From positions 62,001-126,000 of the forward strand of contig JACKKN010000011.1 in the NCBI GenBank assembly GCA_024236415.1: DNA of 64,000 bases. The letters run 5' to 3'. Made by a program: the position numbers and the translations under genes. Each line of letters begins with the position of its first letter. The stretch's first letter is position 1. Positions 49,129 to 58,660 of the stretch are shown here, one piece after another. The stretch comes from Hyphomicrobiales bacterium (GTDB taxonomy: Bacteria; Pseudomonadota; Alphaproteobacteria; Rhodospirillales; JACKKN01). Under the pieces are notes generated by a model. That model saw only the letters and a list, made by a program, of their open reading frames with translations. It was not told where the DNA came from and did not search any database.

Positions 49129-50535
49129 TCAGTTGCGGACCCGCACCCGGTAGGTCAGCGCCGCCGTGCCGCCGGCGGCCACGGGCACCTGCCACACGGC
49201 CAGGGCCGCCGTCTCCTTGGTGTGCGGCAGGCTCTCCTCGACCATGGTCCAGTCGCCGTGGATGTATTCCTCGACCCGGATCACCACGTCCTTGTCCGAG
49301 GCGTTGGCCAACTCGAAGCTGTAGGCGGACTCGAACAGGTTGCGCGACTGGGTGAAACGCTGGAAGTCCGTCTGCGTGCGCTTGACCCGCAGGTCGAAGG
49401 CATTGCCCAGGTCCAGGCGGATGGGCGCCTCCTTGGCCACGTGGCCGACCTGGTCCTCGCCGGCCAGCAGGGGCTGCCCGGTGCCGGTGGTGCGGTACAC
49501 GCGCACGGTGCCGGCGGGCACCGGAAAGCCGGTCTCGTTCCTGGACACCAGCACGGCGCGCGGCTTGAACTCCTGGGGCTCGGGCTGGCGGCCGAAGAAG
49601 TTGGAGCCGACGCGGGCCACGTATTCCTTGGCCGCCGACAGCTCGACCGGGCCGAACAGGGCGATCTGCTTGGTCTGCCCGTCCTCGATGGTCACCGGGC
49701 GCGGGGCGTGGAACACGTGCAGGTCGCCCTCCGGCGCGGTGGCCATGTCGGCGGCGGCGCCGCCCATGGCCATGGGCGCGGCGGCCTTGTAGCGCGCCTC
49801 GGGCCGCGGCGTCGGCGCCCGGTTGACGGTGCCGGCCACCAGGGTCAGCCCGGCGTCCACGTAGCGGGCGCCGCTGCCGTTGTTCAGGGTCGCCCAGGCG
49901 GTGATGCGCAGCTTGTTTTCGCCGCCGTTCAGGTGGCCCACGTAGTCGGCGCGCCAGGACAGGCCCTGGGTGACGTAGGACAGCACCATCTTGCCCGGCC
50001 CGGCGGCGTTGACCAGGGTTTCCAGTGCCGCCCGGGCGCGCAGGCCCGTGGGCAGGCCGTCGAACACCACGCGGCCGGCGCCGCCGCCGGCCTCCAGGTG
50101 GCCGTCGACCAGGAACACGCCGCCGCCGTCGGCCGACAGCACCCGGGCGCGGCGCCGGGTCTCGGCCCCCGTGGCCGGGTTGCGCTGCACCAGGGTCACC
50201 TCGCCGCCCACAGCCCGGCGCAGCAGGGCGGCGGCGGTCAGGGCCTCGCGCTGCATGGCCTGTTCCAGCACCACCACCGGCGGGTCGCCCTGCAGGATCA
50301 CGGTCTCGGGCACGATCTGGCGGGCCACGTCCTCGAACGCGATCCGGCTCTCGCCCTTGGGCAGGTCCACCACCCGGGCGTCGCGCACCACCGAGAATCC
50401 CTGGTTGTAGACGGTCAGGCCCAGGCCGCTGCGCTGCGCCGCGGTGGACACGGTCTCGGCGCCGGCGCCGGCGGCGGGCAGGAGGACGAGGGCGGCGGCG
50501 GCCAGGAGGGCGCGGCGAATCGGCGAAGACGGCAT
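49129..50535 (-). CDS. Exported DUF4139 domain protein
   Basis: Exported protein of 468 residues, function unknown. A signal peptide covers residues 1-27 (RALLAAAALVLLPAAGAGAE). The body matches the DUF4139 family: LTVYNQGFSVVRDARVVDLPKGESRIAFEDVA, WRADYVGHLNGG, GPVELSAAKEY, and the C-terminal RVEEYIHGDWTMVEESLPHTKETAA. The mucosal-type beta-rich domain is expected to be periplasmic. An Ala/Met-rich loop (APMAMGGAAADMATAPEGD) sits in the middle. ATG 50535 gives the best signal peptide; a longer frame starts at 50649. It lies 105 bases upstream of def, on the same strand. Confidence 0.9.
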   Translation of the reverse strand: MPSSPIRRALLAAAALVLLPAAGAGAETVSTAAQRSGLGLTVYNQGFSVVRDARVVDLPKGESRIAFEDVARQIVPETVILQGDPPVVVLEQAMQREALTAAALLRRAVGGEVTLVQRNPATGAETRRRARVLSADGGGVFLVDGHLEAGGGAGRVVFDGLPTGLRARAALETLVNAAGPGKMVLSYVTQGLSWRADYVGHLNGGENKLRITAWATLNNGSGARYVDAGLTLVAGTVNRAPTPRPEARYKAAAPMAMGGAAADMATAPEGDLHVFHAPRPVTIEDGQTKQIALFGPVELSAAKEYVARVGSNFFGRQPEPQEFKPRAVLVSRNETGFPVPAGTVRVYRTTGTGQPLLAGEDQVGHVAKEAPIRLDLGNAFDLRVKRTQTDFQRFTQSRNLFESAYSFELANASDKDVVIRVEEYIHGDWTMVEESLPHTKETAALAVWQVPVAAGGTAALTYRVRVRN

Positions 50536-50656
50536 GGCGGAGGGTCCCGGTCGGTTCGAGGGGGTGCCGGGCAGTGTGCGCCGAGCGGTCCGGCGGCGCA
50601 AGGCGAAGGTACCCGCCCATGTCGGGTGCCGAACTGTTGGACCACCCAACTGTCGA

Positions 50657-50686
50657 TTGTGCTGACAGGTTTAGCCGTGCTATAAT
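50657..50686 (+). promoter_or_regulatory. Sigma70-type promoter in the rmuC upstream gap
   Basis: TTGTGC (50657-50662), 18 bases, then an extended TGCTATAAT ending at 50686. It is one of the strongest promoter matches in the window. Transcription would run rightward into a stretch without a supported gene for 430 bases before rmuC. Confidence 0.55.
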
Positions 50687-50934
50687 ACACAACAATTAAG
50701 TATAATTATCAATGGCGTGTCGGGGGGGTTTCCGCGGGCCGAGTGCCAACGGACACGCTCTCCGCACCCCGGCGGAGGATCGGATGCGGCAGGGGGATCA
50801 TCGAACCGGCCGGGCCCAGGGGGCGGCGGTGGCCACCGCCCCGGACGGCTTGGCTCGGGCCGCCCCGGCCCGCAGGCGCCTTCGCCACCCCATTCCCGAA
50901 CCCGAGTCGGTCCTGCTCCTGCTGACGGGACCGG

Positions 50935-50955
50935 CGCGGGTGGTCGCCACCCGCG
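50935..50955 (+). terminator. Hairpin, possible terminator in the rmuC leader
   Basis: CGCGGGTGG (50935-50943) pairs perfectly with CCACCCGCG (50947-50955); GGCGGAATTTTG follows. The short T-run makes it a possible weak intrinsic terminator for a transcript starting near 50693. Confidence 0.4.
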
Positions 50956-50998
50956 GGCGGAATTTTGACGCCTGAACTGCGGGTGGCGCCGCGGGAAC

Positions 50999-51024
50999 GG
51001 GGGCGCGGAATTGACCGCGCCCCC
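50999..51024 (+). other. Perfect 10-bp hairpin upstream of rmuC
   Basis: GGGGGCGCGG (50999-51008) pairs with CCGCGCCCCC (51015-51024) around the loop AATTGA. No T-run follows. Together with the hairpin at 50935 it suggests a structured RNA. Confidence 0.5.
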
Positions 51025-51116
51025 GAGCCCCGCTGACCCGGAAGCACCAATATGTTGTTGAGGGATATGGGTGATCCACCCTATCCTGTGACCATGCGTC
51101 GACTCGAGGAACCCGC

Positions 51117-52649
51117 ATGGAGACCGTGATCTACGCCCTGGCGGCGGCCGGGGGCGTGCTGATGCTGGCGCTGGCGTTCTGCCTGGCGCGCCTGGCCCAG
51201 TCGCGCACCGAGGTGATGCAGCTGCGCGCCGACGGCGCCCTGGCCCTGGACGACCTGCGCCGCGACCTGGACGCGGCGCGCCGCGACCACGACACGGCCC
51301 AGGCCGAGATCAAGGCCGGCATCGCCGCCAGCACCGGCGCCGTGGTGCGCCTGGAGGAGGCCGAGAAGGCCCGCGAGGGCGCCGTGGCCGAACGCGACGC
51401 CGCCCGCGACGAGGCCCGCCTGGCCCACGAATCGCGGGTGCAGGCGGAACTGGAGATGGCCAAGGTGCGCCAGGAGATGGCCGACCTGCGCAAGCGCATG
51501 GAGGACTGGGAGGAGACCCGGCGCGAGAACCTGCAGGCCACCAAGGCCGCGGTGCTGGCCACGGCCAACGAGATCTCGTCCAAGCTGCTGGAGGACCACA
51601 AGCGCGAGTCCGAGGCGGCCAAGAAGGAATCCAAGGAGCAGGTGGCCAAGACCACCGAGGGCCTGCTGAAGCAGGTGGACGAGCTGGGCAAATCCCTGCT
51701 GCGCCTCAACGACCAGGCGGCGCGCAACGAGCAGACCATGGATACGGTGTGGAAGGCGCTGTCCTCGCCCGCCTCGGTGGGCCAGTTCGCCGAGATCGGC
51801 CTGGAGAACACGCTGAAGCGGTTCGGCCTGGAGAAGGGCCGCGACTTCCTCATCCAGCCGCCCCTGGACGGCAACCGCCTGCGCCCCGACGCCCTGGTCC
51901 TGCTGCCCGGCGACCGGGTGCTGGTGATCGACTGCAAGGCCTCGTCCTTCGTCGCCGAGATCGCCCGCGCCGAGGGCGACGCGGCCGAGGCCGAGGCCTA
52001 CGCCAACCTGGCCCGCACCATGAACCGCCACCTGCGCGGCCTGGCCGACCGCCACTACCGCTCGGCGGTGCAGGACGCCTACCGCGCCGCCGGCCGCGCC
52101 GGCGAGATCCGCGCCGTGGTCAGCGTGCTGTACGTGCCCACCGACAGCGCGCTGGAGAAGGTGGTGCGCGCCGACCCGGAATTCATCGAGAAGGCGTCCA
52201 AGCACGGCATCACCGTGGCCGCGCCGGCGGTGCTGGTGGGCCTGCTGGGCTTCGCCCGGGTCGAACTGGACCTGGTCAAGCAGCGCGAGAACCAGGAGAA
52301 GATCATCGACGGCACCCAGGGCCTGCTGGACCGGGTGTCGACCATCCTGGAGCACACCGAGAAGGTGGGCCGGGGCATCCGCTCGGCGGCCACGGGGTAC
52401 GTGGACCTGACCCGGTCGGTCAACGGCCGCCTGCTGCCCAAGGTGCGCGAGCTGATGGCGCTCGGCGTGCGGCCGTCGCGCAACAAGCCCCTGCCCAAGG
52501 CCATCCCTGCTTACGAGGTCATCGAGCTGGAGAGCGGCGCCCTGATCGAGGGCGAGGCCGAGACGGTGGACGGTGACGGCGACGACGGTGACGGCGACGC
52601 CAGCGCCGAGATCACCCAGCTTCCGGCGCGGGCCGGGTCCCAGGACTGA
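51117..52649 (+). CDS. rmuC: DNA recombination protein RmuC
   Basis: Predicted nuclease-fold protein that limits DNA rearrangement at inverted repeats. The 510-residue protein has an N-terminal membrane helix (VIYALAAAGGVLMLALAFCLA), a long coiled coil (about 30-190) and the RmuC core: WKALSSPASVGQFAEIGLENTL, PDALVLLPGDRVLVIDCKASSF with nuclease-like acidic residues, VVSVLYVPTDSALEKV and VDLTRSVNGRLLPKV. The C-terminus is acidic (TVDGDGDDGDGDASAE). In many alphaproteobacteria rmuC is joined to def; here it is divergent from the DUF4139-def-fmt unit. It converges with the cyclase gene, 6 bases apart. Confidence 0.96.
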   Translation: METVIYALAAAGGVLMLALAFCLARLAQSRTEVMQLRADGALALDDLRRDLDAARRDHDTAQAEIKAGIAASTGAVVRLEEAEKAREGAVAERDAARDEARLAHESRVQAELEMAKVRQEMADLRKRMEDWEETRRENLQATKAAVLATANEISSKLLEDHKRESEAAKKESKEQVAKTTEGLLKQVDELGKSLLRLNDQAARNEQTMDTVWKALSSPASVGQFAEIGLENTLKRFGLEKGRDFLIQPPLDGNRLRPDALVLLPGDRVLVIDCKASSFVAEIARAEGDAAEAEAYANLARTMNRHLRGLADRHYRSAVQDAYRAAGRAGEIRAVVSVLYVPTDSALEKVVRADPEFIEKASKHGITVAAPAVLVGLLGFARVELDLVKQRENQEKIIDGTQGLLDRVSTILEHTEKVGRGIRSAATGYVDLTRSVNGRLLPKVRELMALGVRPSRNKPLPKAIPAYEVIELESGALIEGEAETVDGDGDDGDGDASAEITQLPARAGSQD

Positions 52650-52655
52650 ACCGCG

Positions 52656-53915
52656 TCAGCCCACCGTGCAGACCGTCATCTCCGCCCCCTCGACGGTGAC
52701 CGCGTGGGCGGTCAGGTCGAAGCGCCCGGCCACCAGGTCGGCCGTGCGCGGGCCCAGCAGGACGCCGCCGGTGTCCGACAGGTCCTTCAGCTTCTTTTCC
52801 AGCTTGGCGCCCAGGTTGACGATGTCACCGTTGGCCGTGTAGATGGCGCGCGCGCCGCTGGTCTTGCCCACCAGGGCCTCGCCGCTGTTGATGCCGATGC
52901 GCATGTGCAGGGGTTCGGGCAGGCCGTACCGGGCCCGGAAGTCGACCGACAGCTCGGCCAGGCGCGCCTGCATGGCGACCGCCATGGCCACGGCGTCGGC
53001 GGCGTCGGCGGCCGGGCCGCGGCTGTCGAAGTTGCCGACGTAGCCGAAGATGCCGTCGCCCGAGATGTCCTCCAGGTAGCCGCGGTGGGTCTTGACGATG
53101 GCCTGCATCTCGGCCACGAAGGCGCCCAGCATGTCGCCGAAGGCGGCCTCGTCCATGGCCATGCTGATGCGGGTCGAGCCGGCCAGGTCGGCGAAGAACA
53201 CGGTGATGAAGCACAGCCGCGGCGCCACGTCGCCGCCGTCGCGCAGGCTGCCCACCAGCATGGGGTCCAGGTATTCGCTGACCGCGTCGGAGAACCGGGC
53301 CAGGCGCCCGTTGGCGGCGCGCAGCCGGTCCTCGGCGTCGCGGATGGCGTTGGCCAGGGACAGGAAGCAGGCGGCGACCCCGGCGATCTCGACGAACAGG
53401 TTGGCGACCAGGAACCAGCTGGCGAGCGCCGGGTCCATGGGCGACAGGACCCCGAACCGGTTGGTCAGCGCCATGGACACCAGCACCAGGACGCAGACCA
53501 GGCCGACCACCTTCATCTTGCCCCACGGCGACAGGAACGGCGCGAAGAAGACGATCAGCACCGGCGACAGGTAGAACAGGAACACCCCGCTCTCCCACCC
53601 CAGCATCAGGGTGCCCAGCAGGGTGTAGGCGAGGAATTCCAGGAACAGCAGGAACAGCCCGGCGCGGATCCAGCCGCGCAGGTGGAAGGCCCAGGCGACG
53701 GCGATGACGGCGACGCTGAGCAGGTTGTACTGCCACATCACCGTCTGGCCGATGACGTAGAAGAACGGGATCAACAGGGCGTGGCTGACCGCCGAGAAGG
53801 GGTAGCCCAGCCGCGCGAATTCACGGAAGCGGTAGACGTCCATGTCCAGGGCCGGATCGCCGGCATGGTCCGCCGGCGCGGCCGCGTCGAGGGTCGGGGA
53901 CAGGGTCGGGCTCAT
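52656..53915 (-). CDS. Membrane-bound class III nucleotidyl cyclase
   Basis: Probable adenylate or guanylate cyclase, 419 residues. The N-terminal half has five or six membrane helices (about 40-185; for example FFYVIGQTVMWQYNLLSVAVIAV in part) of the 7TM/MASE-like kind. The catalytic domain (about 232-410) has D243 in TVFFADLAGSTRI, the second metal aspartate in DISGDGIFGYVGNF and MRIGINSGEALVGKTSGARAIYTANGDIVNLGAKLEKK. The substrate-specifying residues cannot be settled by eye. It is one of two true cyclase genes in the window. It is on the minus strand with 92 bases before the CoA-ligase gene. Confidence 0.93.
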   Translation of the reverse strand: MSPTLSPTLDAAAPADHAGDPALDMDVYRFREFARLGYPFSAVSHALLIPFFYVIGQTVMWQYNLLSVAVIAVAWAFHLRGWIRAGLFLLFLEFLAYTLLGTLMLGWESGVFLFYLSPVLIVFFAPFLSPWGKMKVVGLVCVLVLVSMALTNRFGVLSPMDPALASWFLVANLFVEIAGVAACFLSLANAIRDAEDRLRAANGRLARFSDAVSEYLDPMLVGSLRDGGDVAPRLCFITVFFADLAGSTRISMAMDEAAFGDMLGAFVAEMQAIVKTHRGYLEDISGDGIFGYVGNFDSRGPAADAADAVAMAVAMQARLAELSVDFRARYGLPEPLHMRIGINSGEALVGKTSGARAIYTANGDIVNLGAKLEKKLKDLSDTGGVLLGPRTADLVAGRFDLTAHAVTVEGAEMTVCTVG

Positions 53916-54007
53916 GGGCGCGGGCCTCCGTAACCGGGCGGGCGTGGGGCCCCCAGACTACGCAGGCCGCCCGCGGCGCGGCAAGTGGCCGCCGGGCCGG
54001 GCGCGCC

Positions 54008-55240
54008 CTACTCGAACTTGCGCAGGTCGTCGATGACCTTGCCGTCGTTGGGCAGGGTGCCCGGCGGCACGAACTCGACCAGGCCGCGCACCTTGCACAC
54101 CGACTGGATGGTGGCGGCGATGGCCTCGGCCAGGGCGGCGCCGCCTTCGCCGCTCTCGCAGCGCAGGGTCATGACGTCGGTGTTGTCGGGGTTGTCCACC
54201 ACCAGGCGGGCGCGGGCCACCTGGGGGTGCTGTTTGACCACCTGGTTGACCTGCCCCGGGTGCACGAACATGCCCTTGACCTTGGTGGTCTGGTCGGCGC
54301 GGCCCATCCAGCCCTTGATGCGCGTGTTGGTGCGGCCGCAGGGGCTGGCCCCGGCCATGACCGCCGACATGTCGCCGGTGGCGAAGCGGATCAGCGGGTA
54401 TTCCGGGGTCAGGGTGGTGACCACCACCTCGCCGACCTCGCCCTCGGCCACCGGGTCGCCGGTGCCGGGGCGGACGATCTCGACGATCACGCCCTCGTCG
54501 ATCACCATGCCCTCCAGCGCCGGGGTCTCGTAGGCGATCAGGCCCAGGTCGGCGGTGCCGTAGTTCTGCCGCACCGCCACGCCGCGGGCCTCGAACTCGC
54601 CGCGCAGAGACGGCGGCAGGGCCTCGCCGCCGACCATGGCCTTGCGGAACGGGATCGCCACGCCGGCCTCGACCAGCTTGTCCAGCAGGATGCGCAGGAA
54701 CGACGGCGTGCCCACATAGGCGTTGGGCCGGATGTGGGCGATGGCCTCCACCTGCTGCTCGGTCTGGCCGACCCCGGCCGGGATCACGGCGCAGCCCAGG
54801 GCCCGGCAGCCGGCGTCCATCATCAGGCCGCCCGGGGTCAGGTGGTAGGAGAAGGTGTTGTGCGCCACGTCGCCGGCGCGGAACCCGGCGGCGAACATGG
54901 CCCGCTCCATGCGCCAGAAGTCGCCGCGCCCGCCCTCGGGCTCGTAGATGGGCCCGGGCGACTGCAGGATGCGCCCCAGGGCGCCGTCGGCCACGGCGGT
55001 CAGCCCGCCGAACGGCGGGTTGGCGCGCTGCAGGTCCATCAGCTCGCTCTTGCGGATCACCGGCAGGCGCGCCAGGGCGGCGCGGTCGGCGACGTCGCCG
55101 GGCTCGACCCCGGCCAGGGATTCGGCCAGGCGCGGCGTGTTGGCCTTGGCGTTGGCGATCTGCCGGCCCAGGGCGGCGAACTGCGCGCGCTCGCGCACCT
55201 CGGGCGCCCGCGTCTCCAGGTCGTCGAAGAACTCGGTCAT
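54008..55240 (-). CDS. Phenylacetate-CoA ligase-like AMP-forming enzyme
   Basis: Adenylate-forming enzyme of 410 residues, PaaK-like. Landmarks are NTFSYHLTPGGLMMDAGCRALGC, VVTTLTPEYPLIRFATGDMSAVMAG and the C-terminal TKVKGMFVHPGQVNQVVKQHP. PaaK enzymes activate phenylacetate or other aromatic acids as CoA thioesters. It is the last gene of the liv operon, 26 bases after livF. The substrate is probably an acid taken up by that ABC transporter, but this is inferred from position. The length is a little shorter than PaaK (about 430). Confidence 0.9.
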   Translation of the reverse strand: MTEFFDDLETRAPEVRERAQFAALGRQIANAKANTPRLAESLAGVEPGDVADRAALARLPVIRKSELMDLQRANPPFGGLTAVADGALGRILQSPGPIYEPEGGRGDFWRMERAMFAAGFRAGDVAHNTFSYHLTPGGLMMDAGCRALGCAVIPAGVGQTEQQVEAIAHIRPNAYVGTPSFLRILLDKLVEAGVAIPFRKAMVGGEALPPSLRGEFEARGVAVRQNYGTADLGLIAYETPALEGMVIDEGVIVEIVRPGTGDPVAEGEVGEVVVTTLTPEYPLIRFATGDMSAVMAGASPCGRTNTRIKGWMGRADQTTKVKGMFVHPGQVNQVVKQHPQVARARLVVDNPDNTDVMTLRCESGEGGAALAEAIAATIQSVCKVRGLVEFVPPGTLPNDGKVIDDLRKFE

Positions 55241-55266
55241 GGCCTCTTCCCCCTGGCGGCGCGGCC

Positions 55267-56094
<828 letters not shown>

Positions 56095-56171
56095 GGAAAA
56101 AGCCTCCGGGATGCCCGCCCGCCGCCGCCCGCCCGGGCGGGCGCGAAAGGGTGTCGGGAATGGGGGGGGGT

Positions 56172-56196
56172 GGCGGCCCCCCGCCGGGGGGCCGCC
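56172..56196 (-). other. Perfect 11-bp hairpin between livK and livF
   Basis: GGCGGCCCCCC (56172-56182) pairs with GGGGGGCCGCC (56186-56196) around GCC. There is no T-run. It lies downstream of the solute-binding protein gene, where such stems often slow 3' decay and raise the level of the binding protein over the rest of the operon. Confidence 0.55.
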
Positions 56197-56214
56197 GACC
56201 GTGCTAGGAGCCGA

Positions 56215-57489
56215 TTACCAGCCCAGCCACTCGGGCTTGCGCGGGATCACGGACTCGCCGACCTTGGACATGCCGATGGTGCCGTTGCCCATCAGCTCGC
56301 CGACGCTGCCGGCCGCCGTGTCGCCCTTGACGTGGCCCTGGTAGATGAACACCTTGTTGAAGCCGCGGTGGTCATCGGGGGTCCAGGTGGCGGCGGGGCA
56401 CACGCCCTCGAGGCCCTTGGGCGTCCAGTTGGCCTGCTTGTAGAAGCCCTTCTTGATGTTGGGGCCGGTGATGCCACCGTTCTTGTCCGCCCACTCCATG
56501 GCCTCCTTCATGTAGAAGACCGAGCACACGCCGCGCATGTAGTGCACCGCGCGGTAGGTGTTGCCGCTGGGATCGGACATCTTGGACACGGCCTCGACCG
56601 TCTTCATGCCGGGCACGCCGTCGCCCCACTTGGCGGCGCCCATGACCCAGACCACGCCGTCGGCGGCCTTGCCGGCGGCCTTCATGACGTTCTCGTCATA
56701 GCCCCAGATGTTGGCCATGAACTGCACGTCGACGCCGACCGTGTCGCAGGACTTCAGCAGCGAGATGTTGGAGCCCGAGGTGTTGGCCAGGAAGGCGTAG
56801 TTGGCGCCGGATTCCTTGAGGCTGAGGCACTGGGCCTTGAAGTCGCCGGGGGCCAGGCTGTACTGGATGGCGTTCAGCACGTCGAAGCCGAGCTCCTTGG
56901 CGTATTCCTGGGCCGCCTCCTTGGGGGCGTTGGGATAGGGGTGGTTGTCACCCATGTGGATGTACTTGGGCTTGCCCTTGCCGCCCTTTTTCTTCCAGTC
57001 CTCGGCGGCCCACTGCACCAGGGCGCGGGCGCCGTCGGAATAGCTGGGACCCATGATGAAGTTGTACGGCGCCGCCTTCTTGGTCTTCGGCCCCTTGCCC
57101 ATGGGGTCGACCAGGTGGCCGGAATAGGACGCCGAGAAGTAGGGGATCTTGTCCTTGGCGACGAAGCTGATCAGGGCCTCGGTGTCGCCCGTGCCCCAGC
57201 CCTGGATGGCCACCACCTTGCCCTTCCACTTCTTGTAGGTGGCGATGGCGCGCGGCACCACGTAGGAGTAGTCCACCGTCTCGAAGTCCAGCAGCTTGCC
57301 GTTCACGCCGCCGTTGGCGTTGACGTAGTTCATGGCGTCGATCTTGGCCTGGCCGTACACCTTGCCGACCACGGCGGTGTTGCCGGTGAAGTCGATCAGG
57401 TTGCCGACCGGAATGTCCTTCGCCACCGCGGTGCCGGCGACGCCGACAATGGCCGTGGTCGCCAGGAGCGTCAGGAATTTTCTTTGCAT
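56215..57489 (-). CDS. livK: Periplasmic solute-binding protein of the liv-type transporter
   Basis: Binds the substrate in the periplasm and delivers it to the permease. The 424-residue precursor has a signal peptide MQRKFLTLLATTAIVGVAGTAVA and a type I periplasmic-binding fold (DIPVGNLIDFTGNTAVVGKVYGQ, VVAIQGWGTGDTEALISFVA). It is of the amide-urea/aromatic-acid branch rather than strictly LivJ by its length and by TWTPDDHRGFNKV near the C-terminus. ATG 57489 follows GGGAGAGG. There is a 94-base gap after livM, which includes a small hairpin, so separate translation or partial internal control is likely. Confidence 0.95.
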   Translation of the reverse strand: MQRKFLTLLATTAIVGVAGTAVAKDIPVGNLIDFTGNTAVVGKVYGQAKIDAMNYVNANGGVNGKLLDFETVDYSYVVPRAIATYKKWKGKVVAIQGWGTGDTEALISFVAKDKIPYFSASYSGHLVDPMGKGPKTKKAAPYNFIMGPSYSDGARALVQWAAEDWKKKGGKGKPKYIHMGDNHPYPNAPKEAAQEYAKELGFDVLNAIQYSLAPGDFKAQCLSLKESGANYAFLANTSGSNISLLKSCDTVGVDVQFMANIWGYDENVMKAAGKAADGVVWVMGAAKWGDGVPGMKTVEAVSKMSDPSGNTYRAVHYMRGVCSVFYMKEAMEWADKNGGITGPNIKKGFYKQANWTPKGLEGVCPAATWTPDDHRGFNKVFIYQGHVKGDTAAGSVGELMGNGTIGMSKVGESVIPRKPEWLGW

Positions 57490-57583
57490 GGATAGCCTCT
57501 CCCTAAGTTTCATTGTCCCTTCCGGGGTGTGCTTGAAAAGGACGCATTTTCCGTCCCTTGCCATGATCTTACCGCCCCGGCGG

Positions 57584-58657
57584 TCAGTAAGAAAACGGAT
57601 AAAGTTTCCAGTACGCCTTGATCAGGCGCCAGCGGTGCGCCAGGCCGTCGGGCTCGAAGATCAGGAACAGCACGATGGCCAGGCCGATGGCCGCCTCCTT
57701 CATGTAGGGCACGCCGTCGACGAACCACTTGGCGCTGCCCCAGTCGGTGCTGCCCATCAGGCTGACCAGGCCCTCCATCACCTCGGGCAGCAGGACCATG
57801 AAGGCGGTGCCCATCAAGGCCCCCATGACCGAGCCCAGGCCGCCGATGATGATCATGCCCAGGAACTGGATGGAGAGCAGAATGTCGAAGCCCTCGACCG
57901 ACACGAAGCCCAGGTAGTGGCCGAACAGGGCGCCGCCGACCCCGGCGTAGAAGGACGACACGCCGAACGACAGGATGCGGTACTTGGTCAGGTTGACGCC
58001 CATGATCTCGGCCGACAGGTAGTGGTCGCGCACGGCGACGAAGGCGCGCCCGTCGCGCGAGCGGATCAGGTTGGCGCCGGCCACGTAGGCGACGATCAGG
58101 TACGTCAGGGCCACGTAGAAGAACGACTTGTCGGTGTCGAAGGTGTAGCCGAAGATGCTGAACGGCTCGGCCAGGGCGCCCGAGGCGCCGCCGGTGAACC
58201 ATTCGGCGCGGGCGAAGAAGTCCTGCAGGATGAACTGGGACGCCAGGGTGGCGATGGCCAGGTACAGGCCCTTGATGCGCCCCGCCGGGATGCCCACGAT
58301 CATGCCCACCGCCGTGGTCCACAGGCCGGCCAGGGGGATGGCGAAGAACACCGGGATGCCCCAGACGTTGTTCAGCCAGGCCGAGGCGAAGGCGCCGAAC
58401 CCGAAGAAGGCCGAATGGCCGAGCGAGATCTGCCCCGTGAACCCGACCAGGATGTTCAGCCCCAGGGCGGCGATGCCCAGGTAGGCGATCTGGATCATCA
58501 GGTTCAGGTAGTAGGGTTCCAGGAACAGCGGGCAGGTGGCCGCCACGGCCACGCCCAGGATGGCGAAGTTGCGCGACCAGGGCGTGGGGAAGATCGTGGT
58601 GTCGGCGCGGTAGGTGGTGCGGAATTCGCCGCAGCGCATGGAGTCATGGCCAGCCAT
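57584..58657 (-). CDS. livM: ABC transporter permease (LivM-type)
   Basis: Inner-membrane permease of 357 residues with about nine hydrophobic helices. The family core is GIAALGLNILVGFTGQISLGHSAFFGFGAFA (about residues 40-72) and GGLGSVMGALMGTAFMVLLPEV near 225-246. The N-terminus is a longer polar lead (AGHDSMRCGEFRTTYR). It starts 3 bases after the livH stop, so the two permeases are translationally linked. The C-terminus, RWRLIKAYWKLYPFSY, has basic and aromatic residues. Confidence 0.95.
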   Translation of the reverse strand: MAGHDSMRCGEFRTTYRADTTIFPTPWSRNFAILGVAVAATCPLFLEPYYLNLMIQIAYLGIAALGLNILVGFTGQISLGHSAFFGFGAFASAWLNNVWGIPVFFAIPLAGLWTTAVGMIVGIPAGRIKGLYLAIATLASQFILQDFFARAEWFTGGASGALAEPFSIFGYTFDTDKSFFYVALTYLIVAYVAGANLIRSRDGRAFVAVRDHYLSAEIMGVNLTKYRILSFGVSSFYAGVGGALFGHYLGFVSVEGFDILLSIQFLGMIIIGGLGSVMGALMGTAFMVLLPEVMEGLVSLMGSTDWGSAKWFVDGVPYMKEAAIGLAIVLFLIFEPDGLAHRWRLIKAYWKLYPFSY

Positions 58658-58660
58658 GGA

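Larger units (their letters stand above)
50536..51116. other. Intergenic spacer with promoter and hairpins before rmuC
   Basis: No supported gene lies in this 581-base gap. It contains an AT-rich promoter at 50657-50686, two perfect GC-rich hairpins (50935-50955 and 50999-51024), and a near-palindrome GGATATGGGTG...CACCCTATCC at 51063-51086 just before rmuC. A small frame from ATG 50712 to 50975 (87 codons) runs through it, but its codon pattern is not clearly protein-like. A noncoding RNA or long rmuC leader is the better reading. Confidence 0.5.

Noticed and set aside
50712..50975. 87-codon frame ending in IPEPESVLLLLTGPARVVATRGR, which looks like a PEP-CTERM sorting tail
   Set aside because: No signal peptide, the hydrophobic stretch is short and contains Arg, no ribosome-binding site is evident, and overlapping frames of similar length exist. 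The resemblance is probably chance.
50699..51024. Known structural RNA (6S, tmRNA, RNase P or SRP RNA)
   Set aside because: None of the conserved core sequences of these RNAs could be found in the stretch, so only a generic structured leader is proposed.
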